From Epithemia pelagica (Eukaryota; Bacillariophyta; Bacillariophyceae; Surirellales; Surirellaceae), in the NCBI GenBank assembly GCA_946965045.2, contig OX337230.1, forward strand, positions 3,348,001 through 3,412,000: a stretch of DNA of 64,000 bases, given 5' to 3'. Numbering within the stretch: the stretch's first letter is position 1; each line of letters opens with the position of its first letter. The translations under genes and the position numbers were made by a program. Under the pieces are notes generated by a model. That model saw only the letters and a list, made by a program, of their open reading frames with translations, searched no databases and was not told the origin of the DNA. Of this stretch, positions 38,952 through 49,510 are shown piece after piece.

Positions 38952-40517
38952 CTACACAAAGGAAACCAGTGCAGAGGTGTCTTTGTGGCTCGTGTTCGTT
39001 TCGTCTTCTTTTTCGGCATTGGTACGAACCAGTCTTCGCATGTACATGTGTTGGGTGGAGGACGAAGATGCCGCGGCTTGGGTTTTCGCTGTGGTAGCCC
39101 TTGAAGTCTCAGAATCACCCACATCCACCTTGGTCTTTTTCGGACCCATCCACAACACTGGAGCAATCAGTGTTCTCCACGTTCCAACCCCGCAGCTGCC
39201 ACTAATGACGCCTGGAGGACAACCACAAATCCTGCGACAACAGCGCGATAAACAGTACAGCATCATGAACAAAAGGGACAGGATGAATAGAATATAGGGC
39301 CATACCGCAAATCCTTCCGAGATCAACAAGTGTCCATTGCGTTGTTGTTGTTGTTGTGCTATCAACCACTCGGCCATGGCGGGTCCCGTTGCACTGTATC
39401 GTTCCAGTGTTTGCCACACCTCGGTGGCATTCTCGCACCATCGATTGCTGCAGGGCGGTGTCACTTCCATCACAAGGGAGAGTGTTCCAATGGAATGCAT
39501 CCAATCAATGGTGGATCCTCCAGCCGTGTATCGAATGGCTTGTTGGGCAGTGCCTACAATGTAGAAATGATCGCGATTCAAGGCACGTCCCACGGACTGG
39601 TAGAGTTGTTGATTGTGTGGGTGCATGCGTTCCAAGCGCCGTGTCGAGGCATAGGGATGAATGAGCAAGGGTGGAACTTGTCGTTGCCGACGCGAATGAA
39701 AACTTAAGGCGGCCGTCGGTGGTCCATGCTTCAAGACCACATGTCGAATGGCTCTCGATTCCGGTTCACTCCAGGGAAACCAGGCGCCTCCTCCTCCTCC
39801 TCCCGCACGCATCCAATCAAAATCACGGGGATGATTGCGATTCAAATCCACTCCACGATGTGTAATGGATGGACAGGGCTTCACTTGAGCCGGTGACCTT
39901 GATGGAACAGTAGCAAGGCCCAACCATGCCAGGGTGGTCCACCATCCATATCGACTGTCATTCAGGTTGGTACGCCGACAACCATATTGGTTTCGACTTG
40001 GTGTCTCAACATTGTTCGTTTCATGGTAGTCCAGATTGAGTTGATAGGCATCGACATTGACCAAGGGAAACACGATGAGTTCGATATTGTTCCTTGTCAA
40101 AGAACTGTTGTTGTTGGTGATTCGACGCACAGTTTCCAACAACGTCAGTAGCCCCATGGGTTCATTGCCATGGACCATGGACAGTAACAAGAAGGAAACC
40201 GTCGTCTTCTTCTTCTTGTGGAATGTGTGGCGCTGTCGTTTGGGCCAATGATAGACTTTCAAGGGACGATTTTCGTAGCTGTATCCCACAATTTCCGATT
40301 CCAAACCCAAATCCTGAACCAATATCGTATCCACTTGCGAAATGCTAGGTGCTGTGGTATTGAGAAGAAAATCATGATTGGGTCTATGGTGGTGCCTTTG
40401 GTAGACCAGAGCCGTGTCGGTAGCAAGGCTACGATGATGAGAGCGAGATGACACTGTCAACATGGACTTTGGAGAAACATAAGTTTGATCACGGAGGGTT
40501 GACGAAGCGTCCGCCAT
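38952..40517 (-). CDS. Zinc carboxypeptidase-like protein (M14 family) with C-terminal membrane segment
   Basis: 521 aa from ATG 40517. The frame is open for over 60 further codons upstream (acidic EEEESEDQL) without an ATG, so an upstream exon is possible. M14 landmarks: LSMVHGNEPMG gives zinc ligands His116 and Glu119, GVDLNRNHPRDF holds the substrate-binding Asn-Arg pair, AALSFHSR supplies the third ligand (about His274), and LSLVMEVTPP contains the catalytic Glu (about 351). A hydrophobic segment, WPYILFILSLLFMMLYCL, near residues 405-425 followed by a Cys/Arg cluster predicts a membrane anchor, with the catalytic domain on the other side. Likely removes C-terminal residues from peptides; substrate unknown. 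Confidence 0.85.
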   Translation of the reverse strand: MADASSTLRDQTYVSPKSMLTVSSRSHHRSLATDTALVYQRHHHRPNHDFLLNTTAPSISQVDTILVQDLGLESEIVGYSYENRPLKVYHWPKRQRHTFHKKKKTTVSFLLLSMVHGNEPMGLLTLLETVRRITNNNSSLTRNNIELIVFPLVNVDAYQLNLDYHETNNVETPSRNQYGCRRTNLNDSRYGWWTTLAWLGLATVPSRSPAQVKPCPSITHRGVDLNRNHPRDFDWMRAGGGGGGAWFPWSEPESRAIRHVVLKHGPPTAALSFHSRRQRQVPPLLIHPYASTRRLERMHPHNQQLYQSVGRALNRDHFYIVGTAQQAIRYTAGGSTIDWMHSIGTLSLVMEVTPPCSNRWCENATEVWQTLERYSATGPAMAEWLIAQQQQQRNGHLLISEGFAVWPYILFILSLLFMMLYCLSRCCRRICGCPPGVISGSCGVGTWRTLIAPVLWMGPKKTKVDVGDSETSRATTAKTQAAASSSSTQHMYMRRLVRTNAEKEDETNTSHKDTSALVSFV

Positions 40518-41020
40518 GGTGCAAGGGGTTTCTGTGCAAGGGACTTGCTGCTGTAGCGTCGTGGATTTGTTTAGGAGTAGCACTGTCGAATCACAAAGAT
40601 CCTCTCCTGCTTCATGCCAATGCGTCACTGAGCCAAGTCTCACGTTGAGCGATGCGTTCAACAACTGATCCTCGCTTTCTTCCTCCTCCACCGATATCAA
40701 AGAATCACCAATGAACTTTAGAACACAGAATCGCCGTCGGATTCTATATGTTTGCTCCGTTCATCACAGGACTTCCTCGTTGTTCGTCTGCCGACTCGCA
40801 AACGGAAGCAGCACAAAATGGCGCTGATCCCATTCCAGCTCCAGCCACAGAGCCATTTCCTTTGGGGGTCGCAGTCCATACATAGCTCCGGTAGCTCGTG
40901 TCGCTTGGTAGGAGTAAGGTTAGGAGTCTCGGCACATTCGAATCTATAGTCAATCAGTTTCCTAACTTTGTATTTCAAATGGAAGACAGATGAACAAATA
41001 TATCTCTAAAAACAGTTTTG
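40518..41020. other. Intergenic / possible 5' exon of the M14 gene
   Basis: About 0.5 kb. On the minus strand the M14 frame stays open into this region (to about 40760) without an ATG. No other gene. Confidence 0.4.
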
Positions 41021-41680
41021 CTATCCTGTATGTTTTCGGGAATATCTCTGGTTGACGACTAGGTGGCTATTCTTGAGCAACAACAAAAACCGACGAGAGT
41101 TCTCATGACGCATTACCGCTCTCTCATGGACCATGTTGATTGCAGTTTGAAACATGCTCACAACATTTTCACCGCTGGCTGCAGACGCTTCAAACATTTC
41201 ATCAAACCCATGATCCTTACAAAATTGAAGGGCTTTCTCTTTCGGAACCTCTCGTTGAGATTTTAGATCACTCTTGTTTCCAACCAATATCTTGACCACA
41301 TTTTCTTGAGGGACATGGTCTTGAAGTCGTGGCATCCATCGTTGCGATAGACTTTCAAATGACTTGAGATCCGTGATATTGTACACCAGAATGACACATT
41401 TTGCTTTTCGAAAATGCGTTGGAAGGAGTATACGAGGAAACCGCTCTCCTCCGGAGACATCCCATAGCTGCGCCCTGGCGGGTCCGGCCCACGGTGTATG
41501 CAAGGTGTGTGTGTCAAATTCCAATCCCACAGTCGCGCAACAATCATCTTTGTGAGGCTTGTCGGGTCTCACGAGCCGTGCCACCAAACAAGTTTTGCCG
41601 ACCTTGGAATCGCCTGCCATGACAATCTTGTAAATTGGCGGTTTGGGTGCTCGTTCTTCCTTGCTCTCAGATGTTGACAT
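41021..41680 (-). CDS. Rab-like small GTPase without prenylation motif
   Basis: 219 aa from ATG 41680. All GTPase boxes are visible: GDSKVGKT (P-loop, about 23-30), Thr in CCATVGLEF (switch I), WDVSGGERF (switch II), GNKSDLKS and EASAASG. The overall pattern is Rab-like. Two oddities: the switch II Gln of WDTAGQERF is Gly here, which in Rabs usually lowers intrinsic GTP hydrolysis, and the C terminus (RYSRKHTG) lacks the Cys pair used for geranylgeranylation. It may therefore act soluble or bind membranes otherwise. No introns. Rab-like proteins with atypical ends (RabL type) are the alternative label. Confidence 0.85.
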   Translation of the reverse strand: MSTSESKEERAPKPPIYKIVMAGDSKVGKTCLVARLVRPDKPHKDDCCATVGLEFDTHTLHTPWAGPARAQLWDVSGGERFPRILLPTHFRKAKCVILVYNITDLKSFESLSQRWMPRLQDHVPQENVVKILVGNKSDLKSQREVPKEKALQFCKDHGFDEMFEASAASGENVVSMFQTAINMVHERAVMRHENSRRFLLLLKNSHLVVNQRYSRKHTG

Positions 41681-41763
41681 GGTTCTCAATGGTCCTTCAC
41701 TTTCACTCGTCTATCACAAAAAATGACGATCATCATTGGATCTCTGATCCGCATCCCCGTACG

Positions 41764-41943
41764 ATGGCAAGACGCTTCTACCCATTCAAACTTCACTTAG
41801 CACATACTCCTACTCCACTAGAGCACGAAGGAAAGTCTTCGAGTTTGTCGATGTGGGACACCAAGAGACGCAAGGACCTTCTGGATCTACAACAAGAGAA
41901 GGAATCGGCAAGACACGCACACCAAATGTCTATGGCGGTATAA
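41764..41943 (+). CDS. Small open reading frame, possible 59-aa protein
   Basis: ATG 41764 starts MARRFYPFKLHLAHTPTPLE, followed by a helical charged stretch, MWDTKRRKDLLDLQQEKESA. The composition is protein-like, and the basic start could be mitochondrial. It lies head-to-head with the Rab-like gene (84 bases apart) and tail-to-tail with the PAP gene (57 bases). Family not recognised; could also be chance. Confidence 0.35.
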   Translation: MARRFYPFKLHLAHTPTPLEHEGKSSSLSMWDTKRRKDLLDLQQEKESARHAHQMSMAV

Positions 41944-41999
41944 TTTGGGCTGAAATTACACGTTCCACCTTCCACCTTCCGAAGCTGACTAGCTGTTGT

Positions 42000-43184
42000 C
42001 TAGGGATCGCTGTTGGGTGTTTTGACCAAAACAAAGAGTCCCCCTGGACTATTTTGCCGAATAATAAGAATTTCATCATCCAAATAGGTAACATCAAAGT
42101 AACCAGGTCGATTGTTCGGGTCTTTGTTGCCCACCACAGCACTAAGCACTTGATCACTCAATCGGGGCAAATTGACACTAAACGGTGGTAATGTATCTTG
42201 TACCGACTGTCCAAAAAGTTCGACTGGTTGCAACTGGACCTTTTCAAAGTCCAATCCAATACGCAAGGGAAGATTGGGCCGTGAGGAGGCTCGTGTCGTG
42301 ACTTTGGCTCGGAGCAAATTGGACATTGTCATGGACGGAGGGAGTAAGGCTTGTGGACGGGGAAGAAAGTCAATGATATTGGTCACAATGGGTGGAGTAA
42401 ACACTTGATAAATGGCACCGACCGTCACCAAGGGCGAAGCGCCCAATACCAAGACATCTTGTGCCGTTGTCCAAATCATGCGCCAACTTCCAGCCAAGGG
42501 CGATACGAAAATCTCCTCACCCGTTTCGGCATCGCGTGTTTTGGCACCATCGTCAATCCCCATGGATACGTCCGTGACTTGACTCAAGGTCTCCAATTCC
42601 ATAATTACATCATTGACTTGTCTCCTTGCTATGGGACTGGCACCGTAGCCTCGATCATACGATGCTCCATACTGCAACAAGGACCTCTTGAGATCATTTC
42701 GTCTTTGTTGGTTTTTCGTTTCTGAATTTTTGCTGCTTTCGTCCTCTGCATCTGGTACAGGGCTGGAAAGATCATTGGTCGTCAAGTCGTCCGTGTCAGA
42801 GCCTTCTATTGTGAGTGGTTCCTCTTCTGCAGTCTGCTCATCTTGGTCCGAATCATTCTTTTCCACCACCTCGTCGTCTATGCTGCTCGAAACATTGGAT
42901 GATGGAGTTTTTGTTGTTGGTGGTGGTGCCGTTTCATCGTTCACTTCGTCTTCCTCGTTATCCTTGTCATTGGTTGGCGAGGCATACAGTGTATGACGAG
43001 ACACTGCAAATGGCTTTGACCAGGCAACGGCGTTTGCCCTGAAGCCAATTCTATTGGATGCCAAGGAGACGCTATTGAATGCGTTTCCATGATACAAGAA
43101 GCTGCAAAAGAACAACACGAGCCAAATGTTCCACATGTTTCGATCGGTTGTCGTTGCTGGGATTGTCGTAGTCCCCGACGCCAT
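42000..43184 (-). CDS. PAP/fibrillin-family plastid protein
   Basis: 394 aa, ATG at 43184. N-terminal hydrophobic signal MWNIWLVLFFCSFLYHGNAF, with Phe after the predicted cleavage site and a basic region behind it: diatom bipartite plastid targeting. An acidic Ser/Thr linker (about 70-160) follows. The C-terminal half fits plastid lipid-associated proteins: RRNDLKRSLLQYGASYDRGY, SPLAGSWRMIWTTAQDVLVL and the family end GYFDVTYLDDEILIIRQNSP followed by GGLFVLVK. Fibrillins bind lipids on thylakoids and plastoglobules; that role is inferred from the family. Both ends of the domain are present. Confidence 0.85.
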   Translation of the reverse strand: MASGTTTIPATTTDRNMWNIWLVLFFCSFLYHGNAFNSVSLASNRIGFRANAVAWSKPFAVSRHTLYASPTNDKDNEEDEVNDETAPPPTTKTPSSNVSSSIDDEVVEKNDSDQDEQTAEEEPLTIEGSDTDDLTTNDLSSPVPDAEDESSKNSETKNQQRRNDLKRSLLQYGASYDRGYGASPIARRQVNDVIMELETLSQVTDVSMGIDDGAKTRDAETGEEIFVSPLAGSWRMIWTTAQDVLVLGASPLVTVGAIYQVFTPPIVTNIIDFLPRPQALLPPSMTMSNLLRAKVTTRASSRPNLPLRIGLDFEKVQLQPVELFGQSVQDTLPPFSVNLPRLSDQVLSAVVGNKDPNNRPGYFDVTYLDDEILIIRQNSPGGLFVLVKTPNSDP

Positions 43185-43517
43185 GGTCGAGGAAGAATTT
43201 TTAGAATCTTCATGACGTCAACAACCAACGCGAACATCAACCGGGGAAAGTACCGGATCCCGGAAAAACCACCGTCGATATGAACGAATTTGGGTCGCGC
43301 ATGACATGTGAAGACGGTTCAGCGACCGCGTTCGGAACATCGACGAAGATACCATGTGATCCAACGACCATGGTGGTATCTTGCTCAAGACAAGAACTCC
43401 AACCGCAATGAACCTTGCCCTGTCGAGATTCTAATCTCATAACTCAAGTGATTGGTTACTGTAAAGTTTCCAGCAAAATCGAACAACAGCAAGCTCGACA
43501 AATCAGAACTATAGACT
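43185..43517. other. Divergent promoter region
   Basis: 333 bases between the divergent PAP/fibrillin and LigB-like genes; no gene seen. Confidence 0.5.
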
Positions 43518-44594
43518 ATGCGATACCCTTCCCTCTTTGTCAATCATGGTGCCGGTCCATTTCCCTTATTAGGTCGGCAACCTCATTTGGTACACCACAT
43601 GAAGGAAACTGTAACAAAATGGTTGCCCTCCGAACCTCCCAAATCGATTGTGGTAATATCGGCTCATTGGGAAAGCGATCCGATTGAAATTACATCGTCG
43701 CCCCATCCCTCCATGTACTATGACTATTACGGCTTTCCTCCCGAAACCTATGAGGTGCAGTATCCCGCACCGGGAGAGGTGGATTTGGCCCATTAAATTC
43801 AACAACTCCTGCACGACAAGGCAGGTTTGGAATCCAAATTGAACCCAGATCGAGGGTTTGATCATGGAGTGTTCATTCCCCTCATGATTATGTACCCCGA
43901 GGCCCAGATACCAGTAGTCTGTGTCTCCTTACATTCCTCCATGTCCACCGAGATTCATTGGAAACTAGGTCGGGCCTTGAGTTCCTTGCGAGACGAGGGT
44001 GTCTTGATATTAGGGTCAGGTAAGTCCGAGCCTTGTTGTATGTGTTTATGTAGTGCGGCAAAGCTTCGAACCAAAACTCATCCATACGCCGTTACGACAG
44101 GGTATGCCTTTCACAACTTGAAGCATTTTTATCATCCCACCAAAGAGAGTTTGCAATACAGTGAAGACTTTAACAATTGGCTCAAACAAACGTTGCTCAT
44201 ACAAGAGGAGGATAGCACGAAAACGACCAATGACGATTCCAAAACAACTTCACCAACACGGTCCCTGGCACAACTCAAGGCCAACATTCTGAAATGGGAT
44301 CAAGTACCAGGAGTTCGTACGGTACATCCACGAGAAGAACATTTGTTACCTCTCTTTGTGGCTGCCGCGGCGGGATGTCGAGACGACGACGACCAAACGA
44401 CAAATAATGGCGACGACACTTGTGACCAAGATAAGGGACTACCTCCCCAAACCACCTTGATTTATGATTCTTCCACCATGAACCAAACAACAGCAGACAA
44501 GCAACCAAAAGCGAAACTGGAACAAGCAGCAAGTCAGAGGAGATTGTGGAACATTCCATATCCGGTTACATGTTTGAGTGATCCAGCATCATAA
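43518..44594 (+). CDS. LigB/DODA-type extradiol dioxygenase, interrupted by in-frame TAA
   Basis: The frame opens with MRYPSLFVNHGAGPFPLLG, then SIVVISAHWESDP (metal His region), YYDYYGFPPETYEVQYPAPG, RGFDHGVFIPLMIMYPEA and IPVVCVSLHSS: the class III ring-cleaving dioxygenase family (4,5-DOPA dioxygenase type). An in-frame TAA (43794-43796) lies between LAH and IQQLLHDKAG, where relatives read on. A GT-AG intron, 44020-44100 (81 nt, GTAAGT to ACAG), cleanly joins LGSG to YAFHNLKHFY as in the family; its length is a multiple of three and it has no stop, so retention keeps the frame. Exons: 43518-44019 and 44101-44594. An acidic insertion precedes the C-terminal end. The TAA makes this a pseudogene, a null allele, or a readthrough case. 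Confidence 0.75.
44020..44100 (+). other. Intron of LigB-like gene
   Basis: Donor GTAAGTCC, acceptor CGACAG, 81 nt. Removing it restores the contiguous family motif around LGSG/AFHNL. Confidence 0.75.
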
Positions 44595-45129
44595 TGCTAT
44601 CGCTATTTGTAGACTGTGTTGTTTGCTATTTTTCGACCATTTTGTTTGCTCGTGAGAGCTAAACTCGTTGCCTCGCTTAAGCATCTAGGTACAGCTCTGG
44701 ATATCCACATTCTGTTGTTTATTTCCCTGTCCCCACAAACCAAGACGAGGAATTTTTGTACCGACAACTTCGCGAGCCCTGGACCCTTTCCAGTTTCAGC
44801 CACGTGTCTTCCAATTCTTGTCTTGTACAACAAAAACGGAGAGGTCAGCAGACCCAGTACTGATGTATCAAGCCCATGTCATATTGAAAAACGGAAATGA
44901 GACACCCGTATTGACTTAGGTCAAGGAGAAATGAGTACTTTGGTACCATTTGATTCCTTGTCGTGAATTTAGGCCTTATTGATAAGGTAAAAGAATCTGG
45001 TGAGAGCGGCGAAACTTGCCCAACCGCATCTTGATCCATGTCTATGAAGAGGAGTGCAACGGCAAAATGTCTGACCGCATATTTGCTTTGTGTAAATTCG
45101 ACGTCGTACGCCGTTGACTCGACATGCTG
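44595..45129. other. Intergenic between convergent genes
   Basis: About 0.53 kb, no gene seen. Confidence 0.5.
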
Positions 45130-46191
45130 TTACCACGAAGAACTGGATCGGTATCCACTGGCATTGTATTCTTCCATAGGTCCATTGCAGTACAATGCGG
45201 TGGAATAGTCTTCATCTTCTTCCATGTCCTCATAATATTCAAGGCTGCTCCACGAGCCTTGGTTGGAACATTTTGTCCTGAATTCGTTTCGAGAAGATGG
45301 ATCGACAACAGTCGAAGATTCATTGGAAGTTGATAGTGGCGGTTGTAAATCTGGCTTCATGGTCAAGACTGGTTGGCCATGGCGACCACTGCCTGACACA
45401 GCCGAGGCCACTGTGCTCCGCAAGAAACTTTTGTTGTAATCTTGTTGTCGTTGTTGCTGCTGTTCGCCTTGAAGAAAGAGTGCTTCTCTTCGTTGTTGTT
45501 CTTCTTGAATGGCCCTTTCCAATTGGTCCAATCCATAGTACGAGGCTAGTGCAAATAAATGAGAGGCATTTTCGTCCGTCAGCGATGATTGAAGGTAGGA
45601 ATCCCCAATGGCCAACCATACAATCAACCAATCAAAGGATGACACCAAGGCTTCGTCGACCCACAGCTCTTTGGTGGAACGTGCAGTCGTTGTCGTTGTT
45701 CTCGACAATGTACTATTTGTTTTCCATTTTTCAGGACCATCATCCTCCGTCCCAGTGCCCAAGACGAGTTTGGACAAAATGGAACCACTGGCTCGACCAT
45801 CCCCCTCCAACCACTGTGGATCCAAAAACTTTTGGAGTCTCCCATTGACCATGACACGAATCGCATTGTCTTGATTCAGGAGGGCAAAAACGTTCATGGG
45901 TGTGGTTGCGACTGACGGCGCAGTTGCCGGTGAGACTGCCGGTGCTTCGCAAACTGATGGTGTAGACTGGAGTGGAGGACCACAAGACAATTCACGGTGG
46001 GGATTGTATCGATCCGAATCACAACGACGACGAGATTTCCGTTGAAAATTGGAGTGGGTAGGTGCCATATTGTTTGCGTTGGTCGATTCGTGAGAGTCGA
46101 CCGTAAATTGTGTGTCGATACGACGCTTTCGGGACAGGTTCATGTCTGACACCTGGGCCAATCCTCGAGGTGTAGTGGTTCGGTACTCCAT
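45130..46191 (-). CDS. BTB/T1-like domain protein 1
   Basis: 353 aa, ATG at 46191. The N terminus is basic (NLSRKRRID, KSRRRCDSD), possibly nuclear. The folded core runs from LLNQDNAIRVMVNGRLQKFL through WLEGDGRASGSILSKLVLGT to ALVSSFDWLIVWLAIGDSYL and ASHLFALASYYGLDQLERAI. The end resembles the closing helices of BTB/KCTD domains (leu-rich A-x-Y-Y/F-x-L-x-x-L), which serve as oligomerisation or cullin-adaptor modules. A Gln-rich coiled-coil and a Tyr/Ser/acidic tail follow. It has a paralogue at 49842-50630 with near-identical core motifs. The BTB label is moderately sure; partner unknown. Confidence 0.65.
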   Translation of the reverse strand: MEYRTTTPRGLAQVSDMNLSRKRRIDTQFTVDSHESTNANNMAPTHSNFQRKSRRRCDSDRYNPHRELSCGPPLQSTPSVCEAPAVSPATAPSVATTPMNVFALLNQDNAIRVMVNGRLQKFLDPQWLEGDGRASGSILSKLVLGTGTEDDGPEKWKTNSTLSRTTTTTARSTKELWVDEALVSSFDWLIVWLAIGDSYLQSSLTDENASHLFALASYYGLDQLERAIQEEQQRREALFLQGEQQQQRQQDYNKSFLRSTVASAVSGSGRHGQPVLTMKPDLQPPLSTSNESSTVVDPSSRNEFRTKCSNQGSWSSLEYYEDMEEDEDYSTALYCNGPMEEYNASGYRSSSSW

Positions 46192-47477
46192 TCTTTTTTA
46201 TAGAAAACGTTGGCGGACCTCAACTCGTTGAAAATTCCAAGAAACGTAAGAACACGAAGCAAATGGAGGAGATGCAACCGTGCCAAATGAATGTCCCACA
46301 ATTCAAACGCCGACGGGGAACATTGCGGCCAAATACGCCATTGTTTGCGTGTGCGAAGGCACCGGTTGAAAAAGCGACCCCAGCGACCAGAAGGTCTCTT
46401 TTAGGTCGCTTTACATAAACGGGACCTACGACCTATCAAAATTACCTCAAACATAATTATCAGGGGCAATTATTAGTTTTGACTATGTCGAATTGCTTCT
46501 AAGGACATTTTCTGTCAGTGGGATTCTCTTCAAGTTGTAACCATTAAAGACAATTAACATTTCGCGAGATCTTGGGCTCAAAACTCAAGTCACGGTCTTA
46601 GTACAATCTTTCTGCCATCTCTTTCTATGATAGTGTGTTGCTTCTGGCTAGCGAGCAAGAAGAGCTTCTACTCATAGATCCTCTCTAGCTAGAAACTGGA
46701 GAGTCGAAAAGGAGAAAGCACTCATAGCTCGTCTCTAGATCGATACAACCCAGAGCTAAATAAGTGGTCTCACCCGAGACTCTTCAGTCTCCTCCGAGTA
46801 TGTGGACCAAGAGAAATCATGGCCTCCATGTCTGCGCAGATAGGGAGAAAAGGCGAGTGAGAGCAACCCTCCAACTTAGAGCTACTCCTAAGTTTTGAAG
46901 CTAGGCGAAAGAACTCGAGTGAGAGGTAGGGTAGCTCTTGGAATCAGGGCAATGATGAACTTCATTGGGCCCCTACGACAAGGACGTGGAGAGTGGAGAA
47001 GAGAGAAGAGAGAAGAACATATGGGCTATTATGTGACTTTTTACGAATTCCCAACTTCCGAAATTCTACCACTTGGAAGTTGGGAAGTTGGGTCATTAAT
47101 CCAGTCGCGACTTTAAGATTTTCCTTTGGGAGTTTTTATGCTCCGTTGAAACGCGAAGGATGTGAGAACCTGACGCTGTTCTCTGCCACCACAAGAAACA
47201 AGAAGACAGAATCCGGTTGGAGTTTGGAGTTTGCGTCGTTGCTGTTGGCTGTCTGCCAATCCTCGTTTCTGTTGTTGGTGTTGGTAGTTGGTAACCCTGT
47301 TCCTGCGCACTTAATTATTTCAAACAGACAGCATCGATCTTTGGCTCAGGCCTTTCTTCTGGCCTCTCATTCAACTCGTCCTCCTCGTACGATCCGAGGG
47401 TAACCGATAATTAATTGCCAACTGCAAAACTGACTGTCACTTCAGAGTCTACACCGCTATTGTCAGTGTCATTCAAA
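46192..47477. other. Intergenic (1.3 kb)
   Basis: No gene supported. Contains a GAGAAGAGA-type purine stretch near 47000, a hairpin (CCCAACTTCC/GGAAGTTGGG near 47050-47084) and a partial direct repeat near 46670-46740. Probably includes the NRT2 promoter. Confidence 0.5.
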
Positions 47478-49294
47478 ATGACCTCGCCTTCCACCAACAT
47501 TGCAGAAACTATTGGCACCGCAGAAGGAGCATCGTCACCATCTGCAGTACCGGAAGCTGCTCCGCAACAACAGCAAGAGCCATTGGAAGAAAACAAGAAC
47601 AAGGAACCTTTGCAAACTGTGGATCTCAATGACAGTGCCACCAAGAAGGAGGAAACAGTGGTGCCAACGTCGGCCACAACCTTGGGAGAATCTAGTTGCA
47701 CTTCTCAAAGACTTCCTCCCGATGAACCCAGTATCGACCTTGGCCAACCTGTAAGTGTTTGTTCTCATCTTTTGCTGCTTCGCGTTGTATGGACAAGCAG
47801 CGACTGAACGAGAGGTTGCGGGTTTTCATTGCTAGTATGGATACTCTAACGCACATCCCCCGAAACTGGACACCATTCTCACTGTACTGTTCTTCGAATC
47901 TACAGACGGAATGGAAAAAATATTCTAGTTACAGCGTTCCAGTGGATCCCAATCAAGATGATAAGGCAACGGAAATTAATTTGTTTGATTTCCGTCGAAG
48001 TCGCTCCGAAATGGAGGAACGACCCGGTCTCCGGTTTCCCTGTTGCAAGTTTATCTATTTGGATTTAACAAGACCTCATATGCGGGCCTTTCATTGTTCC
48101 TGGTGGTGTTTCTTTATTGCCTTTTTCATTTGGTTTGCCATTGCGCCGCTCCTTTCCGAGATCCGGGATGATCTGGGGTTGAAAGATTCACAAGTTTGGA
48201 CCTCCTCCATTGTGGGTGTAGGCGGCACCATTGTGATGCGGTTCATTCTCGGTCCGCTATGTGACAAGTATGGTGCTCGTATACTCTATGCGATTGTACT
48301 CTGTGTGGCATCCATTCCCACAGCCTGTACTGGTTTGGTCAATAGTGCTGCCGGATTGTCCATTTTGCGCTTGTTTATTGGAATTGCGGGAGGGACCTTT
48401 GTCATGTGTCAATATTGGAGTAGTCGCATGTTTTCCAAAGAAGTGGTGGGTACGGCCAATGCCCTGTGTGGTGGATGGGGAAACTTGGGTGGTGGTGTGA
48501 CACAGCTTGTCATGGGAACCATGTTGTTCCCCCTCTTCAAGGTATTTTTCGATGGTGATTCCGAAAAGGCCTGGCGCACAGTCTGCATTGTCCCTGCGGT
48601 CGTGGCATTTGCCAGTGGTATCATGGTGTACTATGTGTCTGATGATGCCCCCAAGGGCAATTTTGACGAATTGAAAAAGCATGGCGCCATGCCCCCTGTC
48701 TCAGCGACCCAGTCCTTTCGACGAGGCGCAATCAATTTCAATACCTGGCTCTTATTTATCCAATATGGCTGTTGTTTTGGGGTGGAACTTACCATGAACA
48801 ATGCCGCGGCACTTTATTTTAAAGATGAATTTGGACAATCGACCGAGTCCGCAGGAGCCATTGCCTCGCTCTTTGGGTGGATGAATCTCTTTGCTCGTGG
48901 CATGGGTGGATACCTCTCCGATTATGCCAACGCCAAACACAATGGTGTACAGGGACGATTGAGGGTTCAAACAGTATTGTTGGCTTTCGAAGGCGCCTTG
49001 GTGTTGGTCTTTGCAGCGTCGAGAACTTTGGGTGGAGCGATTGTGATCATGGTTGCCTTTTCCCTCTTTGTACAAGCGGCCGAAGGATCCACCTATGGAA
49101 TTGTTCCCTATGTCGATCCATCTAGTACCGGAAGCATTGCCGGTATTGTCGGAGCTGGTGGGAACTTGGGTGCTGTCCTCTTTGGATTGGGTTTCCAACA
49201 ATTGGAATATCGGCAAGCCTTTTTCATAATGGGCTTTGCCATTTTGGCGTCTTCCATTCTCACCTTATTTGTAGACATTCGAGGACACCCCTGA
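47478..49294 (+). CDS. NRT2: NRT2-type nitrate/nitrite transporter (MFS, NNP family)
   Basis: Two exons: 47478-47750 and 47906-49294, with intron 47751-47905 (GTAAGT to TACAG, phase 0) joining LGQP to TEWKKY; 553 aa. Exon 1 encodes a long acidic Ser/Pro/Gln-rich cytosolic N terminus. Exon 2 starts the transporter: HCSWWCFFIAFFIWFAIAPL (TM1), the MFS loop GPLCDKYGAR, and two NNP signatures, ALCGGWGNLGGGVTQLVMG and IVGAGGNLGAVLFGLGFQQ. About twelve membrane segments. It imports nitrate/nitrite at the plasma membrane with protons. The frame ends at TGA 49292-49294, but it continues open to 49510 for 72 codons of acidic tail, beginning MLERQAIVEEE, of the kind NRT2 proteins carry. The TGA may have truncated the tail. 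Confidence 0.9.
47751..47905 (+). other. Intron of NRT2
   Basis: 155 nt, GTAAGTG to CTACAG; phase 0. The nitrate transporter body begins right after it. Confidence 0.75.
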
Positions 49295-49510
49295 ATGCTG
49301 GAACGACAAGCAATTGTCGAAGAAGAAATGATGAAAGAGACTGTCGAAGATACGGAGGAACCCAAACAACCCGAGGAAGCAGAAGCAGCGGTCGTTCAAG
49401 AGCACGATCCAAAGTATAGTGCCTCTATCAATACCGACAAGAAGGAAGAGCCGCTGACTCTGATTGTTCCCGAAAAGAATGAAGAATTGACGCAAGAAGT
49501 GAACTCGTAG
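49295..49510 (+). other. In-frame continuation behind the NRT2 stop
   Basis: 72 codons in the NRT2 frame, from an ATG directly after TGA. Glu/Asp/Lys-rich with TEEPKQPEEAEAA and EKNEELTQEVNS. Reads like the hydrophilic C-terminal tail of a transporter rather than random sequence. Confidence 0.5.
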
